Positions 1 to 6,940 of a DNA stretch of 9,893 bases are shown piece after piece. The translations under genes and the position numbers were made by a program. This stretch comes from Accumulibacter sp. (GTDB lineage: Bacteria > Pseudomonadota > Gammaproteobacteria > Burkholderiales > Rhodocyclaceae). Below the pieces are notes generated by a model. It was not told the DNA's origin. It worked only from the letters and a program-made list of their open reading frames with translations, and did no database searches. The stretch covers positions 1 to 9,893 of the forward strand of contig JAISDL010000034.1 in assembly GCA_031264825.1 (NCBI GenBank), written 5' to 3'. Positions within the stretch are counted from its first letter, which is position 1. Every line of letters starts with the position of its first letter.

Positions 1-179
1 GGCGGCCGTCCGCCTTTCGTCCCCACGGACCGGGGTGCTACCCGATCGACTTCAGAAGACAACGCGCCAAAGTCGATGTGCTTTTCTATCTCGGTCAGAG
101 GATCTCCCAGCGTGTCGAGCTTTTCCCGGTGGCGTTCTTCAGCCACCAGATCTACCTTGATCGCGCTTCTCATTTTCAT
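1..179 (-). CDS. IS5-family-like transposase, N-terminal part (cut by window edge)
   Basis: Reading the minus strand from the ATG at 179 gives MKMRSAIKVDLVAEERHREK, followed by a stretch containing LGDPLTEIEKHIDF, EVDRVAPR and a final KGGRPP. This is the pattern I recognise from the N-terminus of IS5-family DDE transposases, ahead of the catalytic domain. Only about 59 codons lie inside the window, so the DDE residues cannot be seen and intactness is unknown. A purine-rich Shine-Dalgarno tract (AGGGGGAG, complement of 187-180) abuts the ATG at 179. It is better spaced, by six bases, for the second ATG at 173, which may be the true start. The gene is divergent from the HD-domain gene to its right. 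The family call rests on recalled motifs, not on a search. Confidence 0.68.
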   Translation of the reverse strand, partial: MKMRSAIKVDLVAEERHREKLDTLGDPLTEIEKHIDFGALSSEVDRVAPRSVGTKGGRP

Positions 180-190
180 CTCCCCCTTCG

Positions 191-238
191 TATAATTCAG
201 GATATTGGAATTATACCAGAACCAAGAGGGTTTTTCGA
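191..238 (-). promoter_or_regulatory. Candidate transposase promoter with overlapping inverted repeat
   Basis: On the minus strand, TATAAT (complement of 215-210) is preceded by TGG, giving a perfect extended -10 (TGnTATAAT). A TCGAAA hexamer (238-233) lies 17 bases upstream as a -35. The -10 is one arm of an 8-base inverted repeat, TATAATTC (191-198) and GAATTATA (208-215), separated by nine bases. The predicted start of transcription is near 203, about 25-30 bases before the transposase ATG. A repressor-like protein binding this dyad would block the promoter, but that is inference. From here to 461 I see no confident gene, only a weak small ORF (265-441). The transposon terminal repeat should lie nearby but I could not identify it. 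Confidence 0.45.
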
Positions 239-264
239 GGGGGCCTTCGGAATTTTCAGGCAGG

Positions 265-441
265 ATGTCTGGGGGTATATCCGCCCGACCCGCACATTCC
301 TCCTTGATTTACAAGGACTTAATTCTGTTTTTACCCCTTGTGTCTGGTATGTTTTCCCTGTTGTTGCTAATATGTCAATGGGCGCTCGTTGCCGTCTTCC
401 TCGAATGGACGCAGGATGGAATGGGCGGTTCGACCGGATGA
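265..441 (+). CDS. Possible small membrane protein (doubtful ORF)
   Basis: This 58-codon frame starts at an ATG (265) with only a poor AGG at 258-260 ahead of it, and stops 20 bases before the HD-domain gene. About residues 17-46 form a strongly hydrophobic segment containing ILFLPLVSGMFSLLLLICQW, long enough for one membrane helix. It is followed by FLEWTQDGMGGSTG at the C-terminus. Position and hydrophobicity would fit a small membrane protein co-transcribed with the gene downstream. The weak ribosome site and T-rich base composition mean that a chance hydrophobic frame is just as likely. I do not recognise the sequence. Confidence 0.22.
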   Translation: MSGGISARPAHSSLIYKDLILFLPLVSGMFSLLLLICQWALVAVFLEWTQDGMGGSTG

Positions 442-461
442 AGTGAATGGAGGGTAGGAAT

Positions 462-1451
462 ATGAAACACGTGTTGATGCGGCTGGTTTTCGGCGTTCTT
501 TTCGTTTGTTTCAATGGGCCCGCTTTCGCGGGGAGCCAGGATGCCTACGTTTTGCCGGAACCGTATATTTCGCTTGAAAAACAGTATCTTAAGGAGTTCC
601 CGGCCTTGCAGCCGCTGATGGACAAGATGGTTGCGAACAGCAAGGAGATATTGAAAAACCCGGATCAGGATATCCTGCATAACCGCGTCTGCGCGGCGCT
701 GGCTTATCAGATGGCGCTGGCGCGTAAAAGCCCCGCCGCCACGCGCAAGCTGGGGCCCGCGACCGACCTTTTGCACAATATCACGAAGGATAACAAGAAG
801 GCGGTGCTCAGCGACCCCGTTGTGCTGAAGCGCGTCGGCGATCTCGTCGCGTCCTTGAAGAAGGCGGGCAAGTTCGGAGATTCCAAGGGGTTTTTTGTCG
901 ACACGGCGATCTTGACGAACAAGAAGGTTGCCGATGACCTTTCTTTGGTGCACCATTTGACCGGCGCGGTATGGGCGGACGATGCGCTGAAGGAAATCGG
1001 CGGTTTCAGCGACGAGGAGAAGCGTGTCATCGAGACGGCGATCGTCGCGCATTCGACGGGGTATTGGTATTTCCGCGACTCGGTCGATGCAGCGGCGGGG
1101 AAGGACGGCGCGTGGCAGGCGGTGTTTCCGCAGCCGGAAAGCGATGTCGATAAGTTTGCGCACGACGCCGACCTGATTTCGCAGTTTGTGCCCGAATCGG
1201 TCGCGCCGGACGGGAGCAAGTGGCGGCAGCTTGCGACGAAGCGCTGGGGTGCGAAGAGTACGAAGGACGAGGGACACGTCGTTTATTACGTGTTCAGCCG
1301 CCTGTACGACGAGGCGAAGACGAAGGAGGGGAGCGACATGGCGATGGAGCAGTGGAAGCTCATCCAGCCCGATTTGTTGCGCTTGATGGACTTGAAGTCT
1401 GGGGAAGACCCGCTCAAGGTGCTCGGAACGCCGGCGTTCTGGAAAAAGTAG
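462..1451 (+). CDS. Secreted HD-domain-like protein with an altered HD motif
   Basis: The product has 329 residues. The start at 462 is chosen because GGAGGG (449-454) sits seven bases upstream; the ATG at 447 has no such site. Residues 1-23 form a signal peptide (Lys/Arg, hydrophobic core, then AFA before GSQ), so the mature protein is probably periplasmic. The body carries widely spaced residues in HD-phosphohydrolase order: H73 (LHNRVCAALAYQ), H105-N106 (ATDLLHNITKDN), H164-H165 (LVHHLTGA), H197 (AIVAHS) and H234-D235 (FAHDADLIS). In a typical HD enzyme the second site reads HD, but here it is HN, so metal binding or catalysis may be altered. The substrate is unknown. The C-terminal third (about 250-329) has no motif that I recognise. 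The gene stands alone and converges on cysN. The HD assignment is inferred from motif spacing and is moderately secure. Confidence 0.55.
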   Translation: MKHVLMRLVFGVLFVCFNGPAFAGSQDAYVLPEPYISLEKQYLKEFPALQPLMDKMVANSKEILKNPDQDILHNRVCAALAYQMALARKSPAATRKLGPATDLLHNITKDNKKAVLSDPVVLKRVGDLVASLKKAGKFGDSKGFFVDTAILTNKKVADDLSLVHHLTGAVWADDALKEIGGFSDEEKRVIETAIVAHSTGYWYFRDSVDAAAGKDGAWQAVFPQPESDVDKFAHDADLISQFVPESVAPDGSKWRQLATKRWGAKSTKDEGHVVYYVFSRLYDEAKTKEGSDMAMEQWKLIQPDLLRLMDLKSGEDPLKVLGTPAFWKK

Positions 1452-1464
1452 GCGTCGCGGTTTT

Positions 1465-1680
1465 GGGCACGGCACGCCGTGCCCACCAGGCATCAGGAAT
1501 CAGGAAACAGATCAGTGAGCGGCGGCTTCGCCGCCGGAAAAAATCCACGAGGCGGGCAAGATGCCCACACTCCCGGTTTTCATCTGGCCCCTGATTTCTG
1601 ATACGCCTGCGGAACGTTGGGCATCGCTTCGCTCACCCCAACCTATACGCGATATGCGAATTGAATTTTTGTTGGGCGAA
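1465..1680. repeat. Hairpin-rich composite repeat region between converging genes
   Basis: The spacer between the HD-domain gene and cysN is packed with symmetric units. There is an 8-base stem GGGCACGG/CCGTGCCC (1465-1472, 1477-1484). A CGGCGGC/GCCGCCG stem has a three-base loop (1520-1536), and GGGCA/TGCCC pairs across 1554-1566. A tandem ATCAGGA (1492-1505) has a near-perfect inverted partner CCTGATTTCTGAT (1590-1602). GTTGGG (1616-1621) faces CCCAAC (1637-1642), and GTTGGGC recurs at 1671. The segment around 1616-1645 resembles a dispersed palindromic element that I recall from many bacterial genomes. No stem is followed by a T-run on the strand that would need it, so these are not classical terminators, although they could still slow polymerase from both sides. 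I see no gene here. Confidence 0.55.
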
Positions 1681-1688
1681 GAAAGGGA

Positions 1689-2990
1689 TCAGACGATCAT
1701 TCCGGCGCCGACGGTATTGTTCGTCGATTCGTCGATGACGATGAAGGCGCCGGTCGCGCGGTTGTCGGCGTAGGCGTCGACGAAAAGCGGTTGCGCGAGT
1801 TTGAAGCCGACCTGCGCGATGTCGTTCATCCTGAGTGTTTCAGCGTATTCGTGGCGCATCGTGTCGATGTCGATCCGGGCGTCGATCCCGGAAAGAATCG
1901 CGCGGGCGTCGCGCGTCGTGTGGTGGATGAGGTATTTGCGGCGTGGGTCGAGCGGCGTTTCCGAAAACCAGCAGAGCATTGCGTCGATCTGGCGCGCGAC
2001 TTTTGGAAGTTCGCTGGTTTTGACGATCATGTCGCCGCGCGAAATGTCGATTTCATCGTCGATGAGGAGCGTGACCGATTGGCCGGCCGCGGCGGAGGGG
2101 AGCGAGTTTTCCAGGACGCGGATGTCGCGGATTTTGCTTTCCTTGCCGCTCGGCAGGAGCGTGACGGCGTCTCCGACGGCGACGCGGCCCGATTCGATTC
2201 TTCCCATGAATCCTCGGTAATCGTGCAGTTCGGGGCGCGTCGCGTCGCGGGGGCGGCAGACGTATTGGACGGGAAAGCGGAACGGCGCGGCGTGCTCGGT
2301 CGCGGAAACTTCGGCGTTCTCGAGGATTTCGAGCAGCGTCGGCCCTTTGTACCAGTCCATGTGCGTACCGCGTTCGACGAGCATGTCGCCATTTAACGCC
2401 GAGATCGGGAGAAAACGAATCTCTTCGACGCCGATTCGCGCGGCGAATTCGAGCGTCTCGCGCATGATCGCTTCGAAAACATCCTGCGAATACGCGACGA
2501 GGTCCATCTTGTTGATCGTGACGACGAGGTGCGGGATCCTCATCAGACGGCTGAGGAAGGCGTGTCGGCGCGTTTGCGAGAGGAGTCCCTTGCGCGCGTC
2601 GATCAGGATCAGGGCGAGGTCGGCGTTCGATGCGGCGGTGACCATATTCCGCGTGTACTGCTCGTGCCCCGGCGCGTCGGCGATGATGTATTTGCGCGTT
2701 CCGGTCGAGAAATAGCGGTACGCGACATCGATCGTGATTCCCTGTTCGCGCTCGGCCTGGAGTCCGTCGGTGAGTAAGGAAAGGTCGATTGCCGTCAGGC
2801 CGCGCCGCTTCGACGTTCGCTCGATCGCGTTGAGCGCGTCGGCGAGGATCGCTTTCGTGTCATAGAGCAGACGCCCGATCAGCGTGCTTTTTCCGTCGTC
2901 GACGCTACCGCAGGTGAGAAAGCGGAGGAGTCCGTTGTCGACGGCGGCGTTTTCCTGGTCGGGCATGGGCGGAGTGTCTACGGGATTCAT
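1689..2990 (-). CDS. cysN: Sulfate adenylyltransferase subunit 1 (GTPase)
   Basis: This is the 433-residue GTPase subunit of ATP sulfurylase. With CysD it makes adenylylsulfate (APS) and pyrophosphate from ATP and sulfate, with GTP hydrolysis driving the reaction. The elongation-factor-like G motifs are all present: GSVDDGKST (28-36), QGITIDVAYR (83-92), DAPGH (105-109), NKMD (160-163) and SALNGD (197-202). Beta-barrel domains follow, ending at NTVGAGMIV. There is no C-terminal APS kinase (CysC) fusion, which matches an APS-reducing CysH. The ATG at 2990, five bases after the cysD stop, is the most reasonable start. Its ribosome site is weak, so translational coupling to cysD is likely. The frame stays open far upstream inside cysD, but that extension is a shadow. 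It is the last gene of the operon, and no clear terminator follows. Confidence 0.96.
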   Translation of the reverse strand: MNPVDTPPMPDQENAAVDNGLLRFLTCGSVDDGKSTLIGRLLYDTKAILADALNAIERTSKRRGLTAIDLSLLTDGLQAEREQGITIDVAYRYFSTGTRKYIIADAPGHEQYTRNMVTAASNADLALILIDARKGLLSQTRRHAFLSRLMRIPHLVVTINKMDLVAYSQDVFEAIMRETLEFAARIGVEEIRFLPISALNGDMLVERGTHMDWYKGPTLLEILENAEVSATEHAAPFRFPVQYVCRPRDATRPELHDYRGFMGRIESGRVAVGDAVTLLPSGKESKIRDIRVLENSLPSAAAGQSVTLLIDDEIDISRGDMIVKTSELPKVARQIDAMLCWFSETPLDPRRKYLIHHTTRDARAILSGIDARIDIDTMRHEYAETLRMNDIAQVGFKLAQPLFVDAYADNRATGAFIVIDESTNNTVGAGMIV

Positions 2991-2995
2991 GGAAT

Positions 2996-3898
2996 TCAGA
3001 AGTAGCCCTCTTTTTTGCGCTGCTCCATCGACGCTTCGGACGTCTGATCGTCGAGGCGCGTCGCGCCGCGCTCCGTGATCGTCACGCTGGCCGTTTCGGC
3101 GACGACTTTTTCGACGGTGTCGGCGTACGATTCGACCGGCGCGGTGCAGGTGATGTCGCCGACTGTGCGGAAGCGGACGCTCAAGGTTTCGACAATTTCT
3201 TCCGGGTACGCAGGGGTGATGTCGGTGACGGGCTGGAGCGCGCCGTTGCGCCGGACGATGCGTCGGGGGTGCGCGTAGTAGATCGACGGCAGTTCGAGGC
3301 GTTCGCGCGCGATGTATTGCCAGACGTCGAGTTCGGTCCAGTTCGAGATCGGGAAGACGCGCATGTTCTCGCCGTTGAAGCGGCGGGCGTTGTAGAGGTC
3401 CCACAGTTCGGGACGCTGATTCTTCGGGTCCCATTGGCCGAATTCGTCGCGGAACGAGAAGATGCGCTCCTTGGCGCGCGATTTTTCTTCGTCGCGGCGC
3501 GCGCCGCCGATGCACGCGTCGAAGCCGAATTCGTCGATGGTTTCGAGCAAGGTCACCGACTGATGTTTGTTGCGCGATTCAAACGGAGATTTCAAGACGA
3601 CCGTACCGCGCCGCATCGAATCCTCGACCGAACGCACGATCAGGCGTTCGCCCAACTCGGCGGCGCGCTTGTCGCGGATGCCGGTCACCTCCGGGTAGTT
3701 GTGCCCGGTGTCGATGTGCATCAGCGGGAAGGGGAATCTTCCGGGGCGGAAGGCTTTTTCAGCGACGCGCAACATGCAGATCGAATCCTTGCCGCCTGAA
3801 AAGAGCAGGACGGGGTTGGCGCACTGACCGGCGACTTCACGCAGGATGTGAATCGCTTCGGATTCGAGCCAGTCGAGATGAGTAAAACCTTTTGTCAT
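2996..3898 (-). CDS. cysD: Sulfate adenylyltransferase subunit 2
   Basis: This is the 300-residue catalytic ATP sulfurylase subunit, close to the roughly 302 residues of the E. coli enzyme. The PP-loop is SGGKDS (34-39). Further family blocks are HIDTGHNYPE (61-70), GGARRDEEKSRAKER (131-145) and FPISNWTELDVWQYI (182-196). The usual C-terminal tail is also present (RGATRLDDQ, then MEQRKKEGYF). The start MTKGFTHLDWLESEAIHILR (3898) matches the family N-terminus; the longer open frame to 4000 runs into cysH and was rejected. It lies 34 bases after cysH, the widest gap in the operon. A perfect TATAAT (complement of 3937-3932) overlaps the cysH stop, but I find no good -35, so an internal promoter is only possible. 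The ribosome site is weak. Confidence 0.97.
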   Translation of the reverse strand: MTKGFTHLDWLESEAIHILREVAGQCANPVLLFSGGKDSICMLRVAEKAFRPGRFPFPLMHIDTGHNYPEVTGIRDKRAAELGERLIVRSVEDSMRRGTVVLKSPFESRNKHQSVTLLETIDEFGFDACIGGARRDEEKSRAKERIFSFRDEFGQWDPKNQRPELWDLYNARRFNGENMRVFPISNWTELDVWQYIARERLELPSIYYAHPRRIVRRNGALQPVTDITPAYPEEIVETLSVRFRTVGDITCTAPVESYADTVEKVVAETASVTITERGATRLDDQTSEASMEQRKKEGYF

Positions 3899-3932
3899 TT
3901 TATGGCGCTGACGCCCGATTACGTTATTATCA

Positions 3933-4721
3933 TTATAGCGAAGTTTTTGCACGAGAATCCTTCGGGCTAGGAAGCAGCTCGGCGCGGTCTCCGGGTTCAA
4001 GGCGTCTCACGTGGAGACCGCATTCCCTGTTCGTCGAATTTTCCCACCACCAGCGTCCCGAGCGCGCGTCCTCACCCGCGGCGACGCTCCGCGTACAGGG
4101 CGCGCAACCGATGCTGGGGTAAAAACGGTCGTGCAAGGCATTATACGGCACCCGTTTTTTTCGAAGATATGCCCAGACCTCCTTTTCGCTCCAGTCGAGT
4201 AGCGGATTGAATTTTTTCAGCCCGTTGTCTTTGTCGTACTCTTCGATTCGGAATTCGCTACGCGCCGCCGATTGCTCGGCGCGCAGGCCGGTAATCCAGG
4301 CTTTTTTTCCCGAAAGCGCGCGCCGCAGGGGTTCGATTTTTCGGATACGGCAACATGTTTTGCGCAGGTCGACCGAGTCGTAAAACGCATTTATCCCGTG
4401 TTCATGCACGTAGGCTTCGACGAGGTCGAAGCGCGGGAAGTAGATTTTGATTTCGGCGCCGTAACGCGCGCGCGTGTTTGCGATCAGTGCGTAGGTCTCT
4501 TGCGGGAGCCGCCCGGTGTCGATCGAAAAAATTTCGATTGGCGCGCCCGTGCCGACGATGAGGTCCGTCAACAGCATATCCTCCGCGCCGAAACTGCTGG
4601 CGAACGCGGCGGGTGCGTCGTCTTGCGCGATTCGTCGGATCAGCTTTTCAAGATCGGCGGTTTTGGCTTCGATCGAATTCCAATCGGCGGAATCGACGGG
4701 ATCGTTGAAGTGGGCCTTCAT
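3933..4721 (-). CDS. cysH: Iron-sulfur adenylylsulfate (APS) reductase
   Basis: The 262-residue enzyme reduces APS to sulfite and AMP in assimilatory sulfate reduction. The PP-loop-like nucleotide site is SSFGAEDMLL (42-51). The two cysteine pairs C123-C124 (KTCCRIRK) and C206/C209 (GCAPC) are the ligands that mark the [4Fe-4S] APS-reducing branch and are absent from PAPS-specific CysH. The catalytic cysteine is C234 in RECGLH, and WITGLRAEQS (142-151) is another family block. APS specificity agrees with the lack of an APS kinase in the window. A thioredoxin- or glutathione-type donor must come from elsewhere. The gene begins seven bases after the DUF934 stop. The C-terminus continues about 25 residues past the catalytic loop, which may be a variable tail. 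Confidence 0.95.
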   Translation of the reverse strand: MKAHFNDPVDSADWNSIEAKTADLEKLIRRIAQDDAPAAFASSFGAEDMLLTDLIVGTGAPIEIFSIDTGRLPQETYALIANTRARYGAEIKIYFPRFDLVEAYVHEHGINAFYDSVDLRKTCCRIRKIEPLRRALSGKKAWITGLRAEQSAARSEFRIEEYDKDNGLKKFNPLLDWSEKEVWAYLRKKRVPYNALHDRFYPSIGCAPCTRSVAAGEDARSGRWWWENSTNRECGLHVRRLEPGDRAELLPSPKDSRAKTSL

Positions 4722-4728
4722 CGCGTGT

Positions 4729-5256
4729 TCAGGCTTTACGGCGGCGAAAGAGCGGCAGTGGCTCGTCGACGCCGCCCTGGTAGCTCTCGGAAAAACCGGT
4801 GAGTCCCGTGAGCGCGGCGCGAATGTCCTTGTCGGGCCGCACGGCGTAGGCGTCGATGCCGCAACGCTTCATCAGAAAGAGTTGGTCTTGCAGGACGTCG
4901 CCGATCGCGCGGATTTCCCCCTTGAAATGAAAGCGTTCGCGCAGCAGACGCGCGCTCGAATAACCCCGACCGTCGGAGAATTTCGGAAAGTCGATCCCGA
5001 CGATTGGAAGGATTCCAAGGATGCCAAGCGTACCGTCACCGTCCGCAATCTCTTCCGGGGTGTCAATGCTCGCAAGCCAGACGCCGGCGGTCTCGGCGCG
5101 CGAAAGCAGCGCCGCCTTGCGCGCTCTCCAGACCGACAGCGGGAAAAGCGTCGGCTCCGGCGGCAAGTCCACGGTTTCGGGCGACTCGCCTTCTTCGAGC
5201 CTCAGGACTCGCCAAGAGTCGTCGACGATTCTGTCGTTCTTGATGATTTCAGTCAT
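4729..5256 (-). CDS. DUF934 protein, probable sulfite reductase partner
   Basis: This 175-residue protein belongs to the DUF934 family, which is found almost always beside cysI and cysH in proteobacterial sulfate operons. It is thought to assist sulfite reduction, but its biochemical role is not established. Signature blocks are FPKFSDGRGYS (90-100), SARLLRER (101-108) and RAIGDVLQDQLFLMKRCG (116-133), then the tail FSESYQ (155-160). It has no membrane segment or signal peptide and should be cytoplasmic. Its ATG overlaps the end of cysI by eight bases (the cysI TGA lies inside ATGACTGA), so translation is probably coupled. Only a weak ribosome site is visible. Confidence 0.92.
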   Translation of the reverse strand: MTEIIKNDRIVDDSWRVLRLEEGESPETVDLPPEPTLFPLSVWRARKAALLSRAETAGVWLASIDTPEEIADGDGTLGILGILPIVGIDFPKFSDGRGYSSARLLRERFHFKGEIRAIGDVLQDQLFLMKRCGIDAYAVRPDKDIRAALTGLTGFSESYQGGVDEPLPLFRRRKA

Positions 5257-6940
5257 GGGATACGTTACCGGTTTGCGCGAGTTTGCTTTTATCGCGTCCT
5301 CGATACGCGCGCACCCGGAAAGGCTCGACGCCGAGGCGCTCGAAAGTGTCGATGAAAGGTTCGGACGGGCGGCGGTTTTCGATATAGACCTCGATCAAGG
5401 CTTCGACGACGTCGGGAATCTCTTCAGGCGGGAAAGCCGGCCCGATGACGCGACCGAACTTCGTCCGGTTTCCCTGCCGTCCGCCGAGGGAGACTTGATA
5501 GTACTCCTCATCGTTCCGGTCGACGCCCAGAATTCCGATGTTTGCGACGTGGTGGTGCGCGCAGGAATTCATGCACCCCGAAATATTGAGCGAGACTTCT
5601 CCGATCGCGCGGAGACGCTCCGGGTCGTCGAATCTTTCCTGAATCGCTTTGACGAGCGGCAGGGAACGCGCGTTGGCGAGACTGCAATAATCTCCGCCGG
5701 GGCAAGAGATCGTGTCGGTCAAGAGGCCGACGGTCGGCGTCGCGAGTCCCAGCGGGAGAAGCGCTTTCCAGAGGGCGGGGAGGTCGCGGCGGCGGACATC
5801 CGCGAGGACAAGGTTTTGCTCGTGTCCGACGCGCAGTTCGCCGAAGCTGAAACGGTCGGCCAGGTCGGCGAGGGCGTCCATCTGGATCGCCGTGATGTCG
5901 CCGGGGGGACACCCCGGCGCCTTGAGCGAAACGACGATCGCGGCGTAGCCCGGAACCCGGTGCGGAAAGACGTTGCGCGCGATCCACGGCGCAAAGGGAT
6001 CCCGTGTGTCATCGGTGAAGAGAGGCGCGTCGTCGGTCAGCGCCTCATAAGGCGGCGGCGCGAAATGACGCGCGACGCGGTCGAATTCGGCGTCGGTCAG
6101 CGTCGAAGGACCGTCTTTCAGGGTGGCCCATTCGTTCTCGACCTCGCGTATGAATTCGTCGACACCCAGCGCGGCGACGAGAATCTTGATTCGTGCCTTG
6201 TAAAGATTGTCGCGCCGCCCGTGGCGGTTATAGACGCGGAGCAAGGCTTCGGCGTAGGAAAGCAAGTGCGCGCGCGGCAGAAAATCGCGGACGACGGGCC
6301 CGATCATCGGGGTGCGCCCCATCCCGCCGCCCGAAAAAACGCGGAATCCCGTCTCTCCCGCGTCATTTTTGATCACCTCGAGGCCGAGGTCGTGCGTGCG
6401 GACGACGGCGCGGTCCTCCGCGCCTCCCGAGACGGCGATCTTGAATTTGCGCGGAAGAAAGGAAAATTCAGGATGGAAAGTCGACCATTGCCGCAAGAGT
6501 TCGCAATACGGGCGCGGGTCCTCGCGCTCGTCGGGCGCGACGCCGGCAAAGGGGTCGGTGGTGATATTCCGAATGCAACTCCCGGAAGATTGTATTCCGT
6601 GCATGTCGACCGTCGAAAGCTCCTCCAGAATGTCGGGCGTTTTCCCGAATTCCGGCCAGTTGAATTGCATATTATGCCGCGTCGTGAAATGCCCGGAACG
6701 GCGGTCGTAACGACGCGAAATTTCCGCGAGCTTTCGCAACTGCGTCGAAGAAAGCTGGCCGTAGGGAATGGCGACCCTCAGCATCGGAGCGTGACGCTCG
6801 ATATACAAGCCGTTTTGCAGACGGATCGGTCGCAACTCCTCGTCGGAAAGCAGACCCGCGAGATTGCGTTCGATCTGGCCGCGATGCTGCGCGACGCGCT
6901 CCTTCAGAAGCTGCCGGTCGATGGCGTCGTAACGGTACAT
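5249..6940 (-). CDS. cysI: Sulfite reductase, siroheme/iron-sulfur subunit
   Basis: This 563-residue nitrite/sulfite reductase reduces sulfite to sulfide with six electrons. The four cysteines for the [4Fe-4S] cluster and siroheme are C413 and C419 (CPGGDYC), then C456 and C460 (GCMNSC), in the usual C-X5-C and C-X3-C spacing. The first ferredoxin-like half has FTTRHNMQFNW (85-95) and SCIRNITTDP (121-130). RKFKIAVSGG (164-173) and FSGGGMGRTP (202-211) follow. The start MYRYDAIDRQ at 6940 has AGGA seven bases upstream and fits family length; the open frame to 6997 was rejected. This is the first gene of the operon. The overall form is that of proteobacterial CysI with a DUF934 partner. Nitrite reduction cannot be excluded, but the neighbours point to sulfite. 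No siroheme synthase or NADPH flavoprotein gene is nearby. Confidence 0.95.
   Translation of the reverse strand: MYRYDAIDRQLLKERVAQHRGQIERNLAGLLSDEELRPIRLQNGLYIERHAPMLRVAIPYGQLSSTQLRKLAEISRRYDRRSGHFTTRHNMQFNWPEFGKTPDILEELSTVDMHGIQSSGSCIRNITTDPFAGVAPDEREDPRPYCELLRQWSTFHPEFSFLPRKFKIAVSGGAEDRAVVRTHDLGLEVIKNDAGETGFRVFSGGGMGRTPMIGPVVRDFLPRAHLLSYAEALLRVYNRHGRRDNLYKARIKILVAALGVDEFIREVENEWATLKDGPSTLTDAEFDRVARHFAPPPYEALTDDAPLFTDDTRDPFAPWIARNVFPHRVPGYAAIVVSLKAPGCPPGDITAIQMDALADLADRFSFGELRVGHEQNLVLADVRRRDLPALWKALLPLGLATPTVGLLTDTISCPGGDYCSLANARSLPLVKAIQERFDDPERLRAIGEVSLNISGCMNSCAHHHVANIGILGVDRNDEEYYQVSLGGRQGNRTKFGRVIGPAFPPEEIPDVVEALIEVYIENRRPSEPFIDTFERLGVEPFRVRAYRGRDKSKLAQTGNVSHD

Noticed and set aside
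375..1493. 372-codon minus-strand frame
   Set aside because: It is antisense to the HD-domain gene, which has a ribosome site and signal peptide; the minus frame is low-complexity Arg/Leu-rich sequence.
1465..1536. Hairpins as Rho-independent terminators
   Set aside because: The stems are flanked by T-runs only on the wrong side and lack a following T-tract on the strand being terminated.
2991..3515. N-terminal extension of the cysN frame
   Set aside because: It overlaps cysD in another frame and encodes Arg/Pro-rich shadow sequence; CysN begins just before its conserved GTPase motif.
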